NCBI GenBank assembly: GCA_041667115.1
Contig: JBAYFO010000015.1
Span: 1 to 64,000, forward strand
Origin: UBA1563 sp041667115
GTDB taxonomy: Bacteria; Bacteroidota; Ignavibacteria; Ignavibacteriales; Ignavibacteriaceae
Length of the DNA: 64,000 nucleotides
Direction: 5' to 3'
The notes under the pieces were generated by a model. It did no database searches. It was not told the origin of the DNA and saw nothing but the letters and a program-made list of their open reading frames with translations. The stretch's first letter is position 1, and every line of letters starts with the position of its first letter. This document shows positions 17,950 to 27,374 of the stretch, one piece after another. The position numbers were made by a program, and so were the translations under genes.

Positions 17950-18524
17950 TAAATATTTCCTTCATTCGTTAGGATGACGAGAGGGGTTTTTATGATGATC
18001 AATAGATCAGAAAAAAAAGTAGCCTTTGCATAATAATTTACTTCCATCTGTGTTCTTTCTTTAGGAGTTAAAAGCTGCCTCCCGTTAATTTGCGAATACC
18101 CTGTTATTCCCGGTTTAAATCGGAACACTGCTTTTTGTTCTTCGGTATAAGTTTCGGTAATATCGATAATTTCAGGACGGGGACCTACGATAGACATCGT
18201 TCCATTTAGAACATTGAAAAATTGAGGGATTTCGTCGAGGCTAAATCGTCTAAAAAGTTTGCCGGTTTTTGTCAGTCTCGGGTCGTTCACTTGAGTTAAG
18301 TTCGGTCCAATTTCTAATGCATTCTTGACCATTCCCCTCAGTTTGAACATTTTAAATGGTTTACCATCTTTTCCGGCTCTTTGTTGTATGAAGATCGCGG
18401 GACCTGGGGATTCAATCCGTATAGCCGCCATAGCCAATAATAAAATTGGAGAACTTACGATAAGCACACAAAAGCTAATTACTATATCGGAAAATCTTTT
18501 AATAAAGCTTCCTTCATTGCCCAT
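17949..18524 (-). CDS. Phosphoglycosyl transferase (initiating sugar transferase, PglC-like short form)
   Basis: The enzyme moves a sugar-1-phosphate from a UDP-sugar to undecaprenyl phosphate, starting a glycan chain on the inner membrane. The 191 residues form only the catalytic core of the bacterial sugar transferase family: re-entrant helix (KRFSDIVIS through the Pro in VSSPILLL), ESPGP, FKMFKLRGM, catalytic Asp97-Glu98 in LDEIPQ, SIVGPRPE and KPGITGYSQINGR. It lacks the long polytopic N-terminus of WcaJ/WbaP, which makes it a PglC-like monotopic enzyme. DegT aminotransferase and glycosyltransferase genes immediately upstream point to an amino-sugar first residue, but that is inference. 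Confidence 0.92.
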   Translation of the reverse strand: MGNEGSFIKRFSDIVISFCVLIVSSPILLLAMAAIRIESPGPAIFIQQRAGKDGKPFKMFKLRGMVKNALEIGPNLTQVNDPRLTKTGKLFRRFSLDEIPQFFNVLNGTMSIVGPRPEIIDITETYTEEQKAVFRFKPGITGYSQINGRQLLTPKERTQMEVNYYAKATFFSDLLIIIKTPLVILTNEGNI

Positions 18525-18540
18525 AGAAATTCAAAGATAA

Positions 18541-19701
18541 TTAACGACTGAATTTTTTTGTCAGAAGATGAATTGATTCGATAACTTTGGTTACCTCAGT
18601 ATCCGTCATTCCCGGATAAATTGGAATGGAAATCAAGCGTTCAAAAGCATTGTTAGCAACAGGGTAATCATTATTGCGGAGTAAGAGTGAATCTCTATAA
18701 AATTTATGTTGATGAACAGGCATAAAATGAACTCCGGTGCCAACTCCTAAAGTTTTTAACTCATTAATAAAATCATTTCTTCCGATGGTAAGGGCTTCAA
18801 GATTTAAACGAATGGGATATAAATGCCACGAGGTTTCACGGTCTTCTTTTATGACCGGCAAATAAATATACTCATTGTTTTTTAGTTCTTCCGTGTAACG
18901 AGCCGCAATTTGCTTTCGCATTCTAAGCATTTCATCAACTTTTCGAAGTTGAACCAAACCTAACGCTGCTTGGAGATCGGTAAAATTGTATTTAAATCCC
19001 GGACCAACAATTTCATAATCCCAGGAACATGCATCGGAATATCTTTTCCATGCATCGCGATTCATTCCGTGCATTCTCATTAACCGGGTGCGTTCAGAGA
19101 ATTCTTCATTATTGGAACAGATCATTCCACCTTCGCCGGTACAAAGTGTTTTTGTAGCATAAAAACTAAATACCGTAACATCGCTGATAGAGCCTATTTT
19201 TTTACCTTTGTAATATGAAGGGAGAGCATGCGCAGCATCCTCAATTACTTTAATATCATATGCTTTAGCGAGTTGGTTGATCTCATCGAGATCGGCAGGT
19301 TGACCTGCAAAATGGACGGGGATTATTACTTTTGTTTTTTTTGTGATTGCTTTTTCAATTTCTTTAATCGAAATATTAAAGGTTCCTTCTTCAACATCAA
19401 CAACAACTGGTTTTGCCCCAAAATAGTAAACAATTTCAGCAGTTGCCGGAAATGTCATTGTAGGCACGATAACCTCATCCTCTGACTGAATACCGAAAGC
19501 CTCAAGAGAGAGATGACCTCCTGCAGTCCATGAATTTACTGAAACAGAGAAGTTGGCACCAATATAATTTTTGAAATTTTCTTCAAACTGAATTGTTCTC
19601 GGACCCATACTAAGCCAACCGGCTTTTAGAGTAGCAACAACTTCATCAATTTCTTCCTCATTTATATATGGCCGATGAAATTGTATAAAATTTTTAATCA
19701 T
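18541..19701 (-). CDS. DegT/DnrJ/EryC1/StrS sugar aminotransferase
   Basis: This PLP enzyme puts an amino group on a keto nucleotide sugar. The 386 residues include VIVPTMTFPATAEIV, IEDAAHALPS (PLP-contacting Asp155) and the Schiff-base lysine K184 in FSFYATKTLCTGEGGM. Together with the WbpB- and WbpD-like genes at 26-27 kb it could act as the WbpE step (3-amination of UDP-GlcNAc-derived uronic acid). Its sequence style is equally compatible with 4-aminotransferases (ArnB/PglE type), so specificity is left open. It lies 16 bp upstream of the phosphoglycosyl transferase, in the same operon. Confidence 0.92.
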   Translation of the reverse strand: MIKNFIQFHRPYINEEEIDEVVATLKAGWLSMGPRTIQFEENFKNYIGANFSVSVNSWTAGGHLSLEAFGIQSEDEVIVPTMTFPATAEIVYYFGAKPVVVDVEEGTFNISIKEIEKAITKKTKVIIPVHFAGQPADLDEINQLAKAYDIKVIEDAAHALPSYYKGKKIGSISDVTVFSFYATKTLCTGEGGMICSNNEEFSERTRLMRMHGMNRDAWKRYSDACSWDYEIVGPGFKYNFTDLQAALGLVQLRKVDEMLRMRKQIAARYTEELKNNEYIYLPVIKEDRETSWHLYPIRLNLEALTIGRNDFINELKTLGVGTGVHFMPVHQHKFYRDSLLLRNNDYPVANNAFERLISIPIYPGMTDTEVTKVIESIHLLTKKFSR

Positions 19702-19770
19702 AAATATTTCAACTTAAATTTTTCCGATTCATTGTTTAAAAATAGCAAAAATCAATCGAAAACAATGAAC

Positions 19771-20769
19771 CTATTTCCAATTAATATTTAATTTATCTTT
19801 TAAATAAGAATAAATTACCCCAACACCGTAAGAAAAGTGAAGAATTACCACCGACGCAAAAAAAAGAACACCAATTTTAAAAGATTCCTTCTTTACTAAT
19901 TGTAAAGAAAACATTAAGATGATGACAGAATAGCTGATAGGGATTAGAAAAAGAATACTGTAACTCTTAAATACTAATCCGATTAACAAAGAAATTAGTA
20001 CAGAAATGATAAAAAGTGACGGGATCATTTGCCTGTATGAAATTTGAATTTTGTGTTTCTTTAATACCCTCCAGCGCCAAAAACCATATTGGAAATATTG
20101 CTTAAATAATCTCATCGGGGAATTTCTGACGTAATAAACACTTTTCACTTTGGGAGAAATAAATACTTTCCCCCCTGCCAGACGAAATCTTAAGCTAAAT
20201 TCATCATCTTGATTTCTCACAAGATTTTCATCAAAATATCCAATTTTTTCAAAAACCGTTTTTCTGTAGATCGGGAAGCATGCCATTTCAGCAAACCCTT
20301 CATAGTCCGGGAAACGATGTTTTGCATTCCCCACCCCAATTATACTTGACATAGCATAAGCCGCGGCTTTTGCAAAATTATTCTCTCCAACACTTAGAAT
20401 TGGTCCACCTACACATCCAGCTTCACTATGATCTTCAAGTAACTGTAGAGCAGAAGAAAGAAATTTACTATCGTATTTTGTGTGCGATCCGCAAATAGCA
20501 ATATTTTCTCCTAGAGCATTCCGGATCCCTATGTTCATGGCAAAAGGAGTTGTCCTCTTTTCATTATCTAATACATGAATTAAAGGATATTTTTTTGTGT
20601 AGAGATTGAGAATTTCTCTTGTCCCGTCAGTACTTAAACCATCAACTACAAGTATTTCATACTCATCTTGCGGTATCTCTTGTACAAGAAGGGATTGAAG
20701 ACATTCCTCTATATGCACTTTTTCATTTCTACAAGGAATTACGATTGATATGACGATTTTGGGCTCCAA
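19771..20769 (-). CDS. Family 2 glycosyltransferase, membrane-associated
   Basis: The 332-residue inverting glycosyltransferase has a GT-A fold: SIVIPCRNEKVHIEECLQSL, then VVDGLSTDGT (metal and nucleotide site) and the acceptor-side NQDDEFSLRFR (ED/DD-type base). Three hydrophobic segments lie at the C-terminus (~245-320). It would add one sugar to the lipid-linked glycan at the cytoplasmic face. It lies between the GNAT and DegT genes in the polysaccharide operon, starting 11 bp after the previous stop. Donor and acceptor cannot be predicted. Confidence 0.9.
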   Translation of the reverse strand: MEPKIVISIVIPCRNEKVHIEECLQSLLVQEIPQDEYEILVVDGLSTDGTREILNLYTKKYPLIHVLDNEKRTTPFAMNIGIRNALGENIAICGSHTKYDSKFLSSALQLLEDHSEAGCVGGPILSVGENNFAKAAAYAMSSIIGVGNAKHRFPDYEGFAEMACFPIYRKTVFEKIGYFDENLVRNQDDEFSLRFRLAGGKVFISPKVKSVYYVRNSPMRLFKQYFQYGFWRWRVLKKHKIQISYRQMIPSLFIISVLISLLIGLVFKSYSILFLIPISYSVIILMFSLQLVKKESFKIGVLFFASVVILHFSYGVGVIYSYLKDKLNINWK

Positions 20770-20780
20770 TTATTGAACAA

Positions 20781-21374
20781 TTAATTAATATCTTTATAGA
20801 AATAGACTGAATTCATAAATGTTGTTTCAATTTTGAATTTATTTTTCAAATAAAAATTTATTGCTCTTTGATTTCCCTTTCTCACAGATAGACCATAAAG
20901 TTTTGCGCCATCAACTCCAATTTCATTTTCAAAATGCTGAAGTAATTTTAGTGCCATCCCCGCCCCCTTAAATTGAGTTGAAACTCCAATAATTATTAAT
21001 CGTAAATCAGCCTTAAGCTCTAATTTTGGATTAAATTGTTTAGCTAAAACAAGTTTAATTTTTTCAACTATAAATTTCGGATGCGATAGTAAAGCGAATA
21101 TAATACTAAATTTATTTTCCTTTGTAAACTCATTCAGTGCAAAATGAGTTTTATAACCGGCAAATAAAAAACCATTAATTTCATTTTCTTTTTCGTTAGC
21201 TATCATGTAACAATATTTGTTATAGATAATTAGCTTTTCATAGTATTTTACTAAAAGATTTTCTTTAAGATAACTCAGAAAATGAGTCTTATCAAAAGTC
21301 TCTTTGTGAATTTTATAAATTGAAGAGAAATTCTCTTTTTTTATTTCTTTTACTATATAGTTATTTGTAGACAA
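20781..21374 (-). CDS. GNAT-family N-acetyltransferase
   Basis: The 197-residue protein contains the GNAT acetyl-CoA signature: LRLIIIGVSTQFKGAGMALKLLQHFE (the Q/R-x-x-G-x-G/A loop appears as QFKGAGMA), then LSVRKGNQRAINFYLKNKFK. It likely acylates an amino sugar made by the neighbouring DegT enzyme, or possibly an aminoacylated sugar. The start overlaps the asparagine-synthase-like gene by 14 bp, so translation is coupled. No membrane segment is seen. Confidence 0.8.
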   Translation of the reverse strand: MSTNNYIVKEIKKENFSSIYKIHKETFDKTHFLSYLKENLLVKYYEKLIIYNKYCYMIANEKENEINGFLFAGYKTHFALNEFTKENKFSIIFALLSHPKFIVEKIKLVLAKQFNPKLELKADLRLIIIGVSTQFKGAGMALKLLQHFENEIGVDGAKLYGLSVRKGNQRAINFYLKNKFKIETTFMNSVYFYKDIN

Positions 21375-23190
21375 CTTTTTTTAACCATAATTCTGCTATC
21401 AAAATTCTAGAGATATCGAAGTGATGGATAAATCTACTTCCGCCTAGAAAACTAGCATAATAATTTAAAAAAGATTTTTTGTTAATACATCCCAATTCTT
21501 CAAGTAGACTATTTTTAAAAACATTTTCTATGTAATCTTTCAACTCAACTTTTAGCCATTGAGATTCGGGTACGGTGAATCCTTTTTTATCTTTTCTCCA
21601 ACGAATTTCAGCAGGAAGTTCTTCAAAACTTTCTCTTAAAATATTTTTATTCCATCCATTTTTGATTTTATACTGTATAGGCAAATTTATGGAAAATTCA
21701 ACTAATCTATGATCAAGAAATGGGACTCTAGATTCTATGGAGTGAGCCATAGAGTTTCGATCCTCATATCTCGCTAAAATAGGGATGGAGTAATTCTCAA
21801 TGTCTTTAACATGAATGTCGTGAAAATCATTAGTATTATAACCATAATCAAATTTGTATTTATTTTGCAAAAAACTTTTCCCGGTGTTCAGCAACGAAGT
21901 TGAATAATTTTTTGCGGATCGAATCGCAAATTGACTAATAGTAGTTCTTTTGATCAACGAATAATAAATATTTATAAATAAGTCTAAGTACCGTTTATTC
22001 TGCTTTAAATTTTTCAAATAAAAGAAGTAATGCCGTAGATAACCAAAGTAGAGTTCGTCACTTCCTTGTCCACTTAATACAACTTTTAAATCAGACTTAG
22101 TTTGTATTAATTCATATAATAAAAATTGTGCGATTATACTAAGTGACCCGAAAGGTTCATCCTGGAATTGAATTACACTTTCAATATTTTTTATAACATC
22201 ATGATACTGAAAAGATAGTTTTTTGTTACTAATCTTTTGGCTACTCACTAACAAATCGACAAAAAACTCTTCGCTCGCCTCAACGGAATCTGATACAACG
22301 GAATATGAATCAATATCCTTGCCGGTCAATTTATTCGACAATGAAGTTATTAAAGAGGAATCTAATCCGCCACTAAGGAGTGAACCAACTTTAACATCTG
22401 ATCGTAATCTTATTTTAATACTGTCTTCCATTAAATACATAAACTGGGTGGAAATATTTTTCTCGTTTATTTCTTCCCTGTTAAATTCCCAATATTTTTC
22501 ATACGATAATTTTTTATTATCTAAATTGATAATAATATTTGTTCTAGGTAGAACTCTTAGTATATCTTTAAAAAAAGTTCTCTCGGTATGATCGGAAATC
22601 CCGTTCAACAAAAAAAGGTTCAACATCTCCAAATCCACTTGCAATCCCGTTATTAACGGCAAAAGTTGCTTTATCTCGCTTGCAAAATAGAAATTCTCAT
22701 TCTGCTTGTGATAAAACAACGGTTTGATCGAAAATCTATCTCGACTAATTACGATTCTTTGATTCTCGAGATCCACAATAATGAACGCCCACATTCCATT
22801 TAACTGAGTAAATCCTTTTTCACCATAAATTTTGTAAATTTTTATTATTACTTCTGTATCAGAATTAGTTAAAAATACTTCCCCTTTTCTTTTTAGTTCT
22901 CTCCTCAATTCAATGTAATTAAAGATTTCTCCATTAAAAATAATAGTATATCCATCGATGGTCATTGGTTGATTGCTAGATTCACTTAAATCAATGATTG
23001 ATAATCGTCTGTGTCCGAGAAAAATATTAAAATTAGATTGGTCAATATCTCTATTTGCCGAATTGATACCTAAAAAACCTGCTCCGTCCGGGCCACGATA
23101 GGCAACTAAATTTGTCAACATTTTAAATTTACTGAAATCATTCTCATTAAATCTTCTATTCAACGATAAAGCACAAAATATTCCGCACAT
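21361..23190 (-). CDS. Glutamine-dependent asparagine synthase-like amidotransferase
   Basis: The 609 residues have an N-terminal glutaminase domain (MCGIF with nucleophile Cys2; YRGPDGAG; FNGEIFNY) and an ATP-pyrophosphatase synthetase domain (LLSGGLDSSL, 272-280; SGQGSDELYFGY; ESRVPFLDHRLVEF). The family includes AsnB and the WbpS-type enzymes that amidate uronic acids in surface polysaccharides. Embedded in the glycan operon between GT4 and GNAT genes, an amidated uronic acid product is more likely than free asparagine. That is inference from context. It lies 6 bp after the GT4 stop. Confidence 0.9.
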   Translation of the reverse strand: MCGIFCALSLNRRFNENDFSKFKMLTNLVAYRGPDGAGFLGINSANRDIDQSNFNIFLGHRRLSIIDLSESSNQPMTIDGYTIIFNGEIFNYIELRRELKRKGEVFLTNSDTEVIIKIYKIYGEKGFTQLNGMWAFIIVDLENQRIVISRDRFSIKPLFYHKQNENFYFASEIKQLLPLITGLQVDLEMLNLFLLNGISDHTERTFFKDILRVLPRTNIIINLDNKKLSYEKYWEFNREEINEKNISTQFMYLMEDSIKIRLRSDVKVGSLLSGGLDSSLITSLSNKLTGKDIDSYSVVSDSVEASEEFFVDLLVSSQKISNKKLSFQYHDVIKNIESVIQFQDEPFGSLSIIAQFLLYELIQTKSDLKVVLSGQGSDELYFGYLRHYFFYLKNLKQNKRYLDLFINIYYSLIKRTTISQFAIRSAKNYSTSLLNTGKSFLQNKYKFDYGYNTNDFHDIHVKDIENYSIPILARYEDRNSMAHSIESRVPFLDHRLVEFSINLPIQYKIKNGWNKNILRESFEELPAEIRWRKDKKGFTVPESQWLKVELKDYIENVFKNSLLEELGCINKKSFLNYYASFLGGSRFIHHFDISRILIAELWLKKVVYK

Positions 23191-23196
23191 TTATTG

Positions 23197-24297
23197 TTAC
23201 TCCCTTTTCAATAAATTATTGTAAATAGCAATCATCCTTTTCACATTTGCGTCCCAATTATAGTCACTTACAACCTTCTCCCGAGCATTTCTTCCGATAC
23301 GAATTCGTAAATTTGGATCATCTATTAATTGCAAAATAATTTCCGCAGTTTTATAGGGGTTCTTAGCTGCTACGATAAAACCCGTTTTCAAATTTTCAAC
23401 AAGTTCAGGAAGTCCTCCTATATCAGAAACAATAACAGCATTTCCGCATGCCATTGCTTCCAATATTGAAACACCAAAACTTTCCTTGTTTGAAAGATAT
23501 ACTTCAATATCAAATCCTTGATGATAGCTTAGAACTTCGGAATAGGGCACCTGCCCTGTTATGCTAACGCTATCCTCCAGCCTAAAACTTTGAACTAATT
23601 TCTTTAATTTATCTTCCAACGAACCGCCGCCAATTAAAGACAGTGTGATGTTTTTTGACATCCCCGATTTACTTTTAACTATACTAAATGCTTCAATAAG
23701 AGTGTCTAACCCATAATGATTTTCTAACGATTTAATTGCCCCTATGGCAATATGGTTATCGGCTTTTTTTGAAATTGGTATAAACTCTTTAATATCAATT
23801 CCAAAAGGAAGAACTTCAATCACTTTGTTAGTATAATTAGATGTCTCGGCGGCCATAATATGACTGGTTGACAAAATAATATCTGCTCTTTTTAAAACAA
23901 ATTTGAATAATTTTTTATGAACAAATGATATTTTGGGGAAATCAAATACATCATTTCCCCAAACACTTGCAACAAATGGATGAAAATTTGTTAATGCAGC
24001 AAGAAGTCCATAGCTGGAAACATAATGAGCATGAATAATATCGGGTTGATAATTTGAAATTATTTTTTTAAGCTTAGGGAGGGCATAGAGATAAATTAAT
24101 TTTTCAATATTACCATCTTTCTTCCGATTTACTGAATTCGGTAAATCTATTGAATCTATTTTTATATTAGGTAAATATTCTGAATTAGAATTTAAGAATA
24201 ATCCGAATACACGCACATCAACTCCTCGTTGGGATAAAGTATTCGCCCATTTTACTGTATGAGATGATCTAATATCTGAGACAAGAAGAACTTTCAT
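23197..24297 (-). CDS. Family 4 glycosyltransferase
   Basis: This retaining GT-B glycosyltransferase acts in polysaccharide assembly. It has the N-terminal VLLVSDIRSSHTVKWANTL and the C-terminal nucleotide-sugar site ESFGVSILEAMACGNAVIVSDIGGLPELV, the E-x7-E pattern of GT4. I use the ATG at 24297, giving MKVLLV..., because it makes an ATGA overlap with the upstream O-antigen polymerase gene and is preceded by GGGAGAG. The in-frame ATG at 24315 would add six residues (MGEYQR). The donor sugar is unknown. Confidence 0.92.
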   Translation of the reverse strand: MKVLLVSDIRSSHTVKWANTLSQRGVDVRVFGLFLNSNSEYLPNIKIDSIDLPNSVNRKKDGNIEKLIYLYALPKLKKIISNYQPDIIHAHYVSSYGLLAALTNFHPFVASVWGNDVFDFPKISFVHKKLFKFVLKRADIILSTSHIMAAETSNYTNKVIEVLPFGIDIKEFIPISKKADNHIAIGAIKSLENHYGLDTLIEAFSIVKSKSGMSKNITLSLIGGGSLEDKLKKLVQSFRLEDSVSITGQVPYSEVLSYHQGFDIEVYLSNKESFGVSILEAMACGNAVIVSDIGGLPELVENLKTGFIVAAKNPYKTAEIILQLIDDPNLRIRIGRNAREKVVSDYNWDANVKRMIAIYNNLLKRE

Positions 24298-25730
24298 CCT
24301 TTGATACTCTCCCATTTTGTTTTAGGAATTGTCACTGATTTATTTCTTCTTCCTATACAGTTCTGATATAATAACAGCTGAATGCTGAACAAAAGCCAAA
24401 ACGGAAGATCATAACCAATTGTTCCATAGCTGATTAATCCGGCCCACTCAATTGTTGCACGAACAAACATCGATATTCCGAATGCTGCAATTCCAATTGA
24501 CAAATAGTATAGTCCTTTTTTTTCGTTATGCAAAATAGAAATTGTTTTGAAAGAAATTTTTAAAAATAGAACCGGCAGAACCAAGGAAAGAAGAAAACCT
24601 AGAATTCCCAAATCAGAAAAAAAGAATAAATAAAAATTATGGGCATGCCCAAATTCGATCTGATAAAAATGATGGCGTAAAAAAAGTTCTGCCGAACTGC
24701 CAAACATATAAGGCATGGTTTTATACATCTCAAACCTTGTTGCCGCCGGTCCCGTTCCGAAAATCCAATTATCTCTAATAACATTCCATGTTGATGAAAG
24801 GATAAAATCTCTTCCCGTGGAAATTTTCTCAAAACGAAAATAAAGGTCGATATATTCTTGAAAAGGCAAGAGAATAAAAAGAACTCCCAGTACTAGTAAT
24901 ACTCCGACTAGATATTTTAGATATTTTTTATTTAGCACATAGATCAGAAATACAATCCCGGCAAATAAAGCCATTATTGCACCTCGCGCATTCGTTATTA
25001 CTAATCCAAGCATAAAAAATGAAATAAGAAGGAAGAACCATTTCCTGATATGTACATAATCCTTGTTGAAAGAAAAACTCAAAAGAAGAAGAATCGTCAT
25101 CACAAAGAATGAGCCAAGTGCATTCTTATGAATATAGGCACTTCCACTTTCATCAAAGCCATTTAGGTTAAGTGCAAGAAGATTAAAATCAAACCGCGCA
25201 AACTCGTAAATCAAAAAAAACATATAAATTAGCGCAACAATAAATAAGGCGACTAAATAAACCTTGATTTCGTTCTCATCATTAATTAATGCATACAAAA
25301 GATAGACTAAGAAAAAAAATAATATCGTCCTCCCAATTTGTTCAAATCCTAAAATAATATGTGATGAGTGAATTGAAGACATCACCATTAATGAAAGAAG
25401 TAAGAGGAGATAAGTAACTATCTCGCGGGGTGGACGAGGAAACTCGTGGATTTGGAATTGATATTGTTTCAGAAAAACAAAGATTAATAACGAATAATCT
25501 AGAATTTGAATAATTACCCGGAGCGTCGGACTAATTGTGGTCGTAAGAACTAAAGACGAAATAATAACGAAAATGAAAATAAGTTCTTTTTTGTTTTTTG
25601 CCAATAAAAAGAATAAGAAAAAGGAGACCAACGCAACTACGATATCTAAAAATGGTTGAAGCGTTAGCAAAACGAGTGCTGTAAGTATCCAAGGAACAAA
25701 ATAATTGTTTTGTATTTTAAAGAGTTTCAA
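24294..25730 (-). CDS. O-antigen polymerase/ligase family membrane protein (Wzy/WaaL-like)
   Basis: The 478-residue integral membrane protein has about a dozen hydrophobic helices and a large loop with a conserved Arg/His pattern (GTGPAATRFEMY ... EFGHAHNFYLFFFSDLGILG). This is the signature of the Wzy_C O-antigen ligase/polymerase family. It would polymerise flipped repeat units or ligate the glycan to its carrier in the periplasm. Which of the two it does cannot be decided from sequence. It is coupled by ATGA to the GT4 gene and lies 8 bp after the WbpD-like gene. Confidence 0.85.
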   Translation of the reverse strand: MKLFKIQNNYFVPWILTALVLLTLQPFLDIVVALVSFFLFFLLAKNKKELIFIFVIISSLVLTTTISPTLRVIIQILDYSLLIFVFLKQYQFQIHEFPRPPREIVTYLLLLLSLMVMSSIHSSHIILGFEQIGRTILFFFLVYLLYALINDENEIKVYLVALFIVALIYMFFLIYEFARFDFNLLALNLNGFDESGSAYIHKNALGSFFVMTILLLLSFSFNKDYVHIRKWFFLLISFFMLGLVITNARGAIMALFAGIVFLIYVLNKKYLKYLVGVLLVLGVLFILLPFQEYIDLYFRFEKISTGRDFILSSTWNVIRDNWIFGTGPAATRFEMYKTMPYMFGSSAELFLRHHFYQIEFGHAHNFYLFFFSDLGILGFLLSLVLPVLFLKISFKTISILHNEKKGLYYLSIGIAAFGISMFVRATIEWAGLISYGTIGYDLPFWLLFSIQLLLYQNCIGRRNKSVTIPKTKWESIKG

Positions 25731-25738
25731 TTTAGTGT

Positions 25739-26326
25739 TTAGGCTTTAGTATCAACTTCAACAACTCTGTTATTTACTAATTTATATTTTATCCTGCTTT
25801 TGCTGCATAAAGCAAATCCATTGTCGTCAAAGATCAATCTAACTCCTGCTTCACTCACCCATCCAATTATTTTGCCGGGATTACCAACTACGAGTGCATA
25901 ATCTGGAATATCTTTAGTGATCACCGAACCAGCTCCTACCAAACAGTGCCTGCCCAAGGTGCGTCCACAAACAATGGTAGCGTTAGCTCCTATAGATGCG
26001 CCTTCTTTAACTAAAGTTTTTATATAATACTGTGCGCCAACCTGCGGATATTTACATTTAGGATCAAGAATATTAGTGAAGACCATTGATGGTCCGCAAA
26101 AAACATAGTCTTGAAGTTCAACCCCTTCATAGATCGAAACATTGTTCTGTATTTTGCAATAATTTCCAATTTTAACATTATTGGCAACATTCACGTTTTG
26201 CCCAAAGACGCAGTTTTTCCCAATCTTCGCACCGGATTGGATATGACAAAAATGCCAAACTTTTGTCCCTTCACCTATTTCAACATTCTCATCAATAAAA
26301 GCCGATTCATGTTTATAAAAACTCAT
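25739..26326 (-). CDS. wbpD: Hexapeptide-repeat sugar N-acetyltransferase, WbpD/WlbB-like
   Basis: The 195-residue left-handed beta-helix acyltransferase has tandem hexapeptides (e.g. VEIGEGTKVWHFCHI, AKIGKNCVFGQN, VKIGNYCKIQNN) and the family features FTNI, DIPDYALVVGNPGKIIGWVSEAG. The pattern corresponds to WbpD/WlbB, which acetylate the 3-amino group of UDP-2-acetamido-3-amino-2,3-dideoxyglucuronic acid. The WbpB-like dehydrogenase gene ends 2 bp upstream of its start, so the two pathway steps are coupled. Confidence in the exact substrate is moderate, in the fold high. Confidence 0.88.
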   Translation of the reverse strand: MSFYKHESAFIDENVEIGEGTKVWHFCHIQSGAKIGKNCVFGQNVNVANNVKIGNYCKIQNNVSIYEGVELQDYVFCGPSMVFTNILDPKCKYPQVGAQYYIKTLVKEGASIGANATIVCGRTLGRHCLVGAGSVITKDIPDYALVVGNPGKIIGWVSEAGVRLIFDDNGFALCSKSRIKYKLVNNRVVEVDTKA

Positions 26327-26328
26327 TT

Positions 26329-27294
26329 TTAAATTACTCCTAAATATCTTTTAGTGTTGTAATGTATCATTTCTTTGTCTGATTTGTAAGAAAGTTTGGC
26401 GTTTCGGATTTTATGAACTAATTCTATGGAATCTCTTGCATCCTCAATCCCAAATCCTTGGTGATGTAATATTTTGTCATATGTTCGAGTATGAAGATCG
26501 GTAAAACCTTCGGTGAATTCAATCTCTTTAGAATCAACTTTTATAGATCTAAAGGTAGATTTGCTTTGGGTCTTGACAGCATCCGGTAAATCTTCAAAGT
26601 TTATCGATAAATACCACCGAATGTTCGCATTTTCTAATTCAATAAATCCCCCCATTCTTCTTTTTTCCGAAAGTTGGACTTCATAGTTTTTTACACCGCC
26701 AAATAGCCATATTAACAAATCAAAAAAATGAATTCCGATGTTTGTTGCAATGCCACCCGACTTTTCTATGTTGCCCTTCCATGAATAATCATACCACATT
26801 CCCCTAGAAGTAATATATGTCAACTCAACATCATACTTTTCCTTTTTTGATTGATTTAGGATTGTATCTTTTAAGTTGATCAAGGAATTGTGCAATCTAA
26901 GTTGCAAAACAGAGTAGATTTTTTTTTCATATTCTTTTTCTAACAAACTTAATGCATCTAAATTCCATGGATTTAAGACAAGAGGTTTTTCACAAATAGC
27001 ATCAGCTCCAACACGCAACGCTAATCTGATATGGGCGTCGTGCAAATGATTGGGAGAACAGACACTTAAGTAATCAATTTTATTTCCGGCATCGCTTCTT
27101 TTTAGTTTCTCCAAATGTCTATCGAATCTTTCGTATTCGGTAAAAAAACTTGCGTTCGGAAAATATTTATCCAACACTCCAACGGAATCATGTGTGTCCA
27201 TTGCAGCAACTAGAAGATTGCCGGTTTCTTTTATGGCTTGCAAATGTCTTGGAGCAATGTACCCAGCAAGACCAGTGATTGCAAAATTTTTCAA
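26329..27294 (-). CDS. wbpB: Gfo/Idh/MocA sugar dehydrogenase, WbpB/WlbA-like
   Basis: The 321 residues have an N-terminal NAD-binding fold, the catalytic EKP motif (102-104), TSRGMWYDYSWKGN (162-175) and GIHFFDLLIW (187-196). These match WbpB/WlbA, which oxidise UDP-N-acetylglucosaminuronic acid at C3 ahead of transamination. The start is TTG at 27294, preceded by AAGAGGA; no better in-frame start exists. A TATATTTG box lies at 27367-27374 upstream. The WbpA-type 6-dehydrogenase needed to make the substrate is not in this window. Confidence 0.88.
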   Translation of the reverse strand: MKNFAITGLAGYIAPRHLQAIKETGNLLVAAMDTHDSVGVLDKYFPNASFFTEYERFDRHLEKLKRSDAGNKIDYLSVCSPNHLHDAHIRLALRVGADAICEKPLVLNPWNLDALSLLEKEYEKKIYSVLQLRLHNSLINLKDTILNQSKKEKYDVELTYITSRGMWYDYSWKGNIEKSGGIATNIGIHFFDLLIWLFGGVKNYEVQLSEKRRMGGFIELENANIRWYLSINFEDLPDAVKTQSKSTFRSIKVDSKEIEFTEGFTDLHTRTYDKILHHQGFGIEDARDSIELVHKIRNAKLSYKSDKEMIHYNTKRYLGVI

Positions 27295-27366
27295 AATATC
27301 ATTCCTCTTAAATAATTTTATATTCTAAAATATATAGAAGCAAATTAAAATCTAAAATTCTCAATT

Positions 27367-27374
27367 CAAATATA
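27367..27374 (-). promoter_or_regulatory. Candidate internal promoter (-7 box TATATTTG)
   Basis: This is an exact match to the Bacteroidota -7 consensus TAnnTTTG on the minus strand, about 73 bp before the wbpB-like start, in the 215-bp AT-rich gap 27295-27509. This is the only large gap inside the polysaccharide locus. No clear -33 TTTG is visible, so the call is tentative. Confidence 0.35.

Noticed and set aside
24599..24832. Minus-strand 77-codon frame
   Set aside because: Lies inside the O-antigen polymerase gene in another frame on the same strand, with no independent signals.
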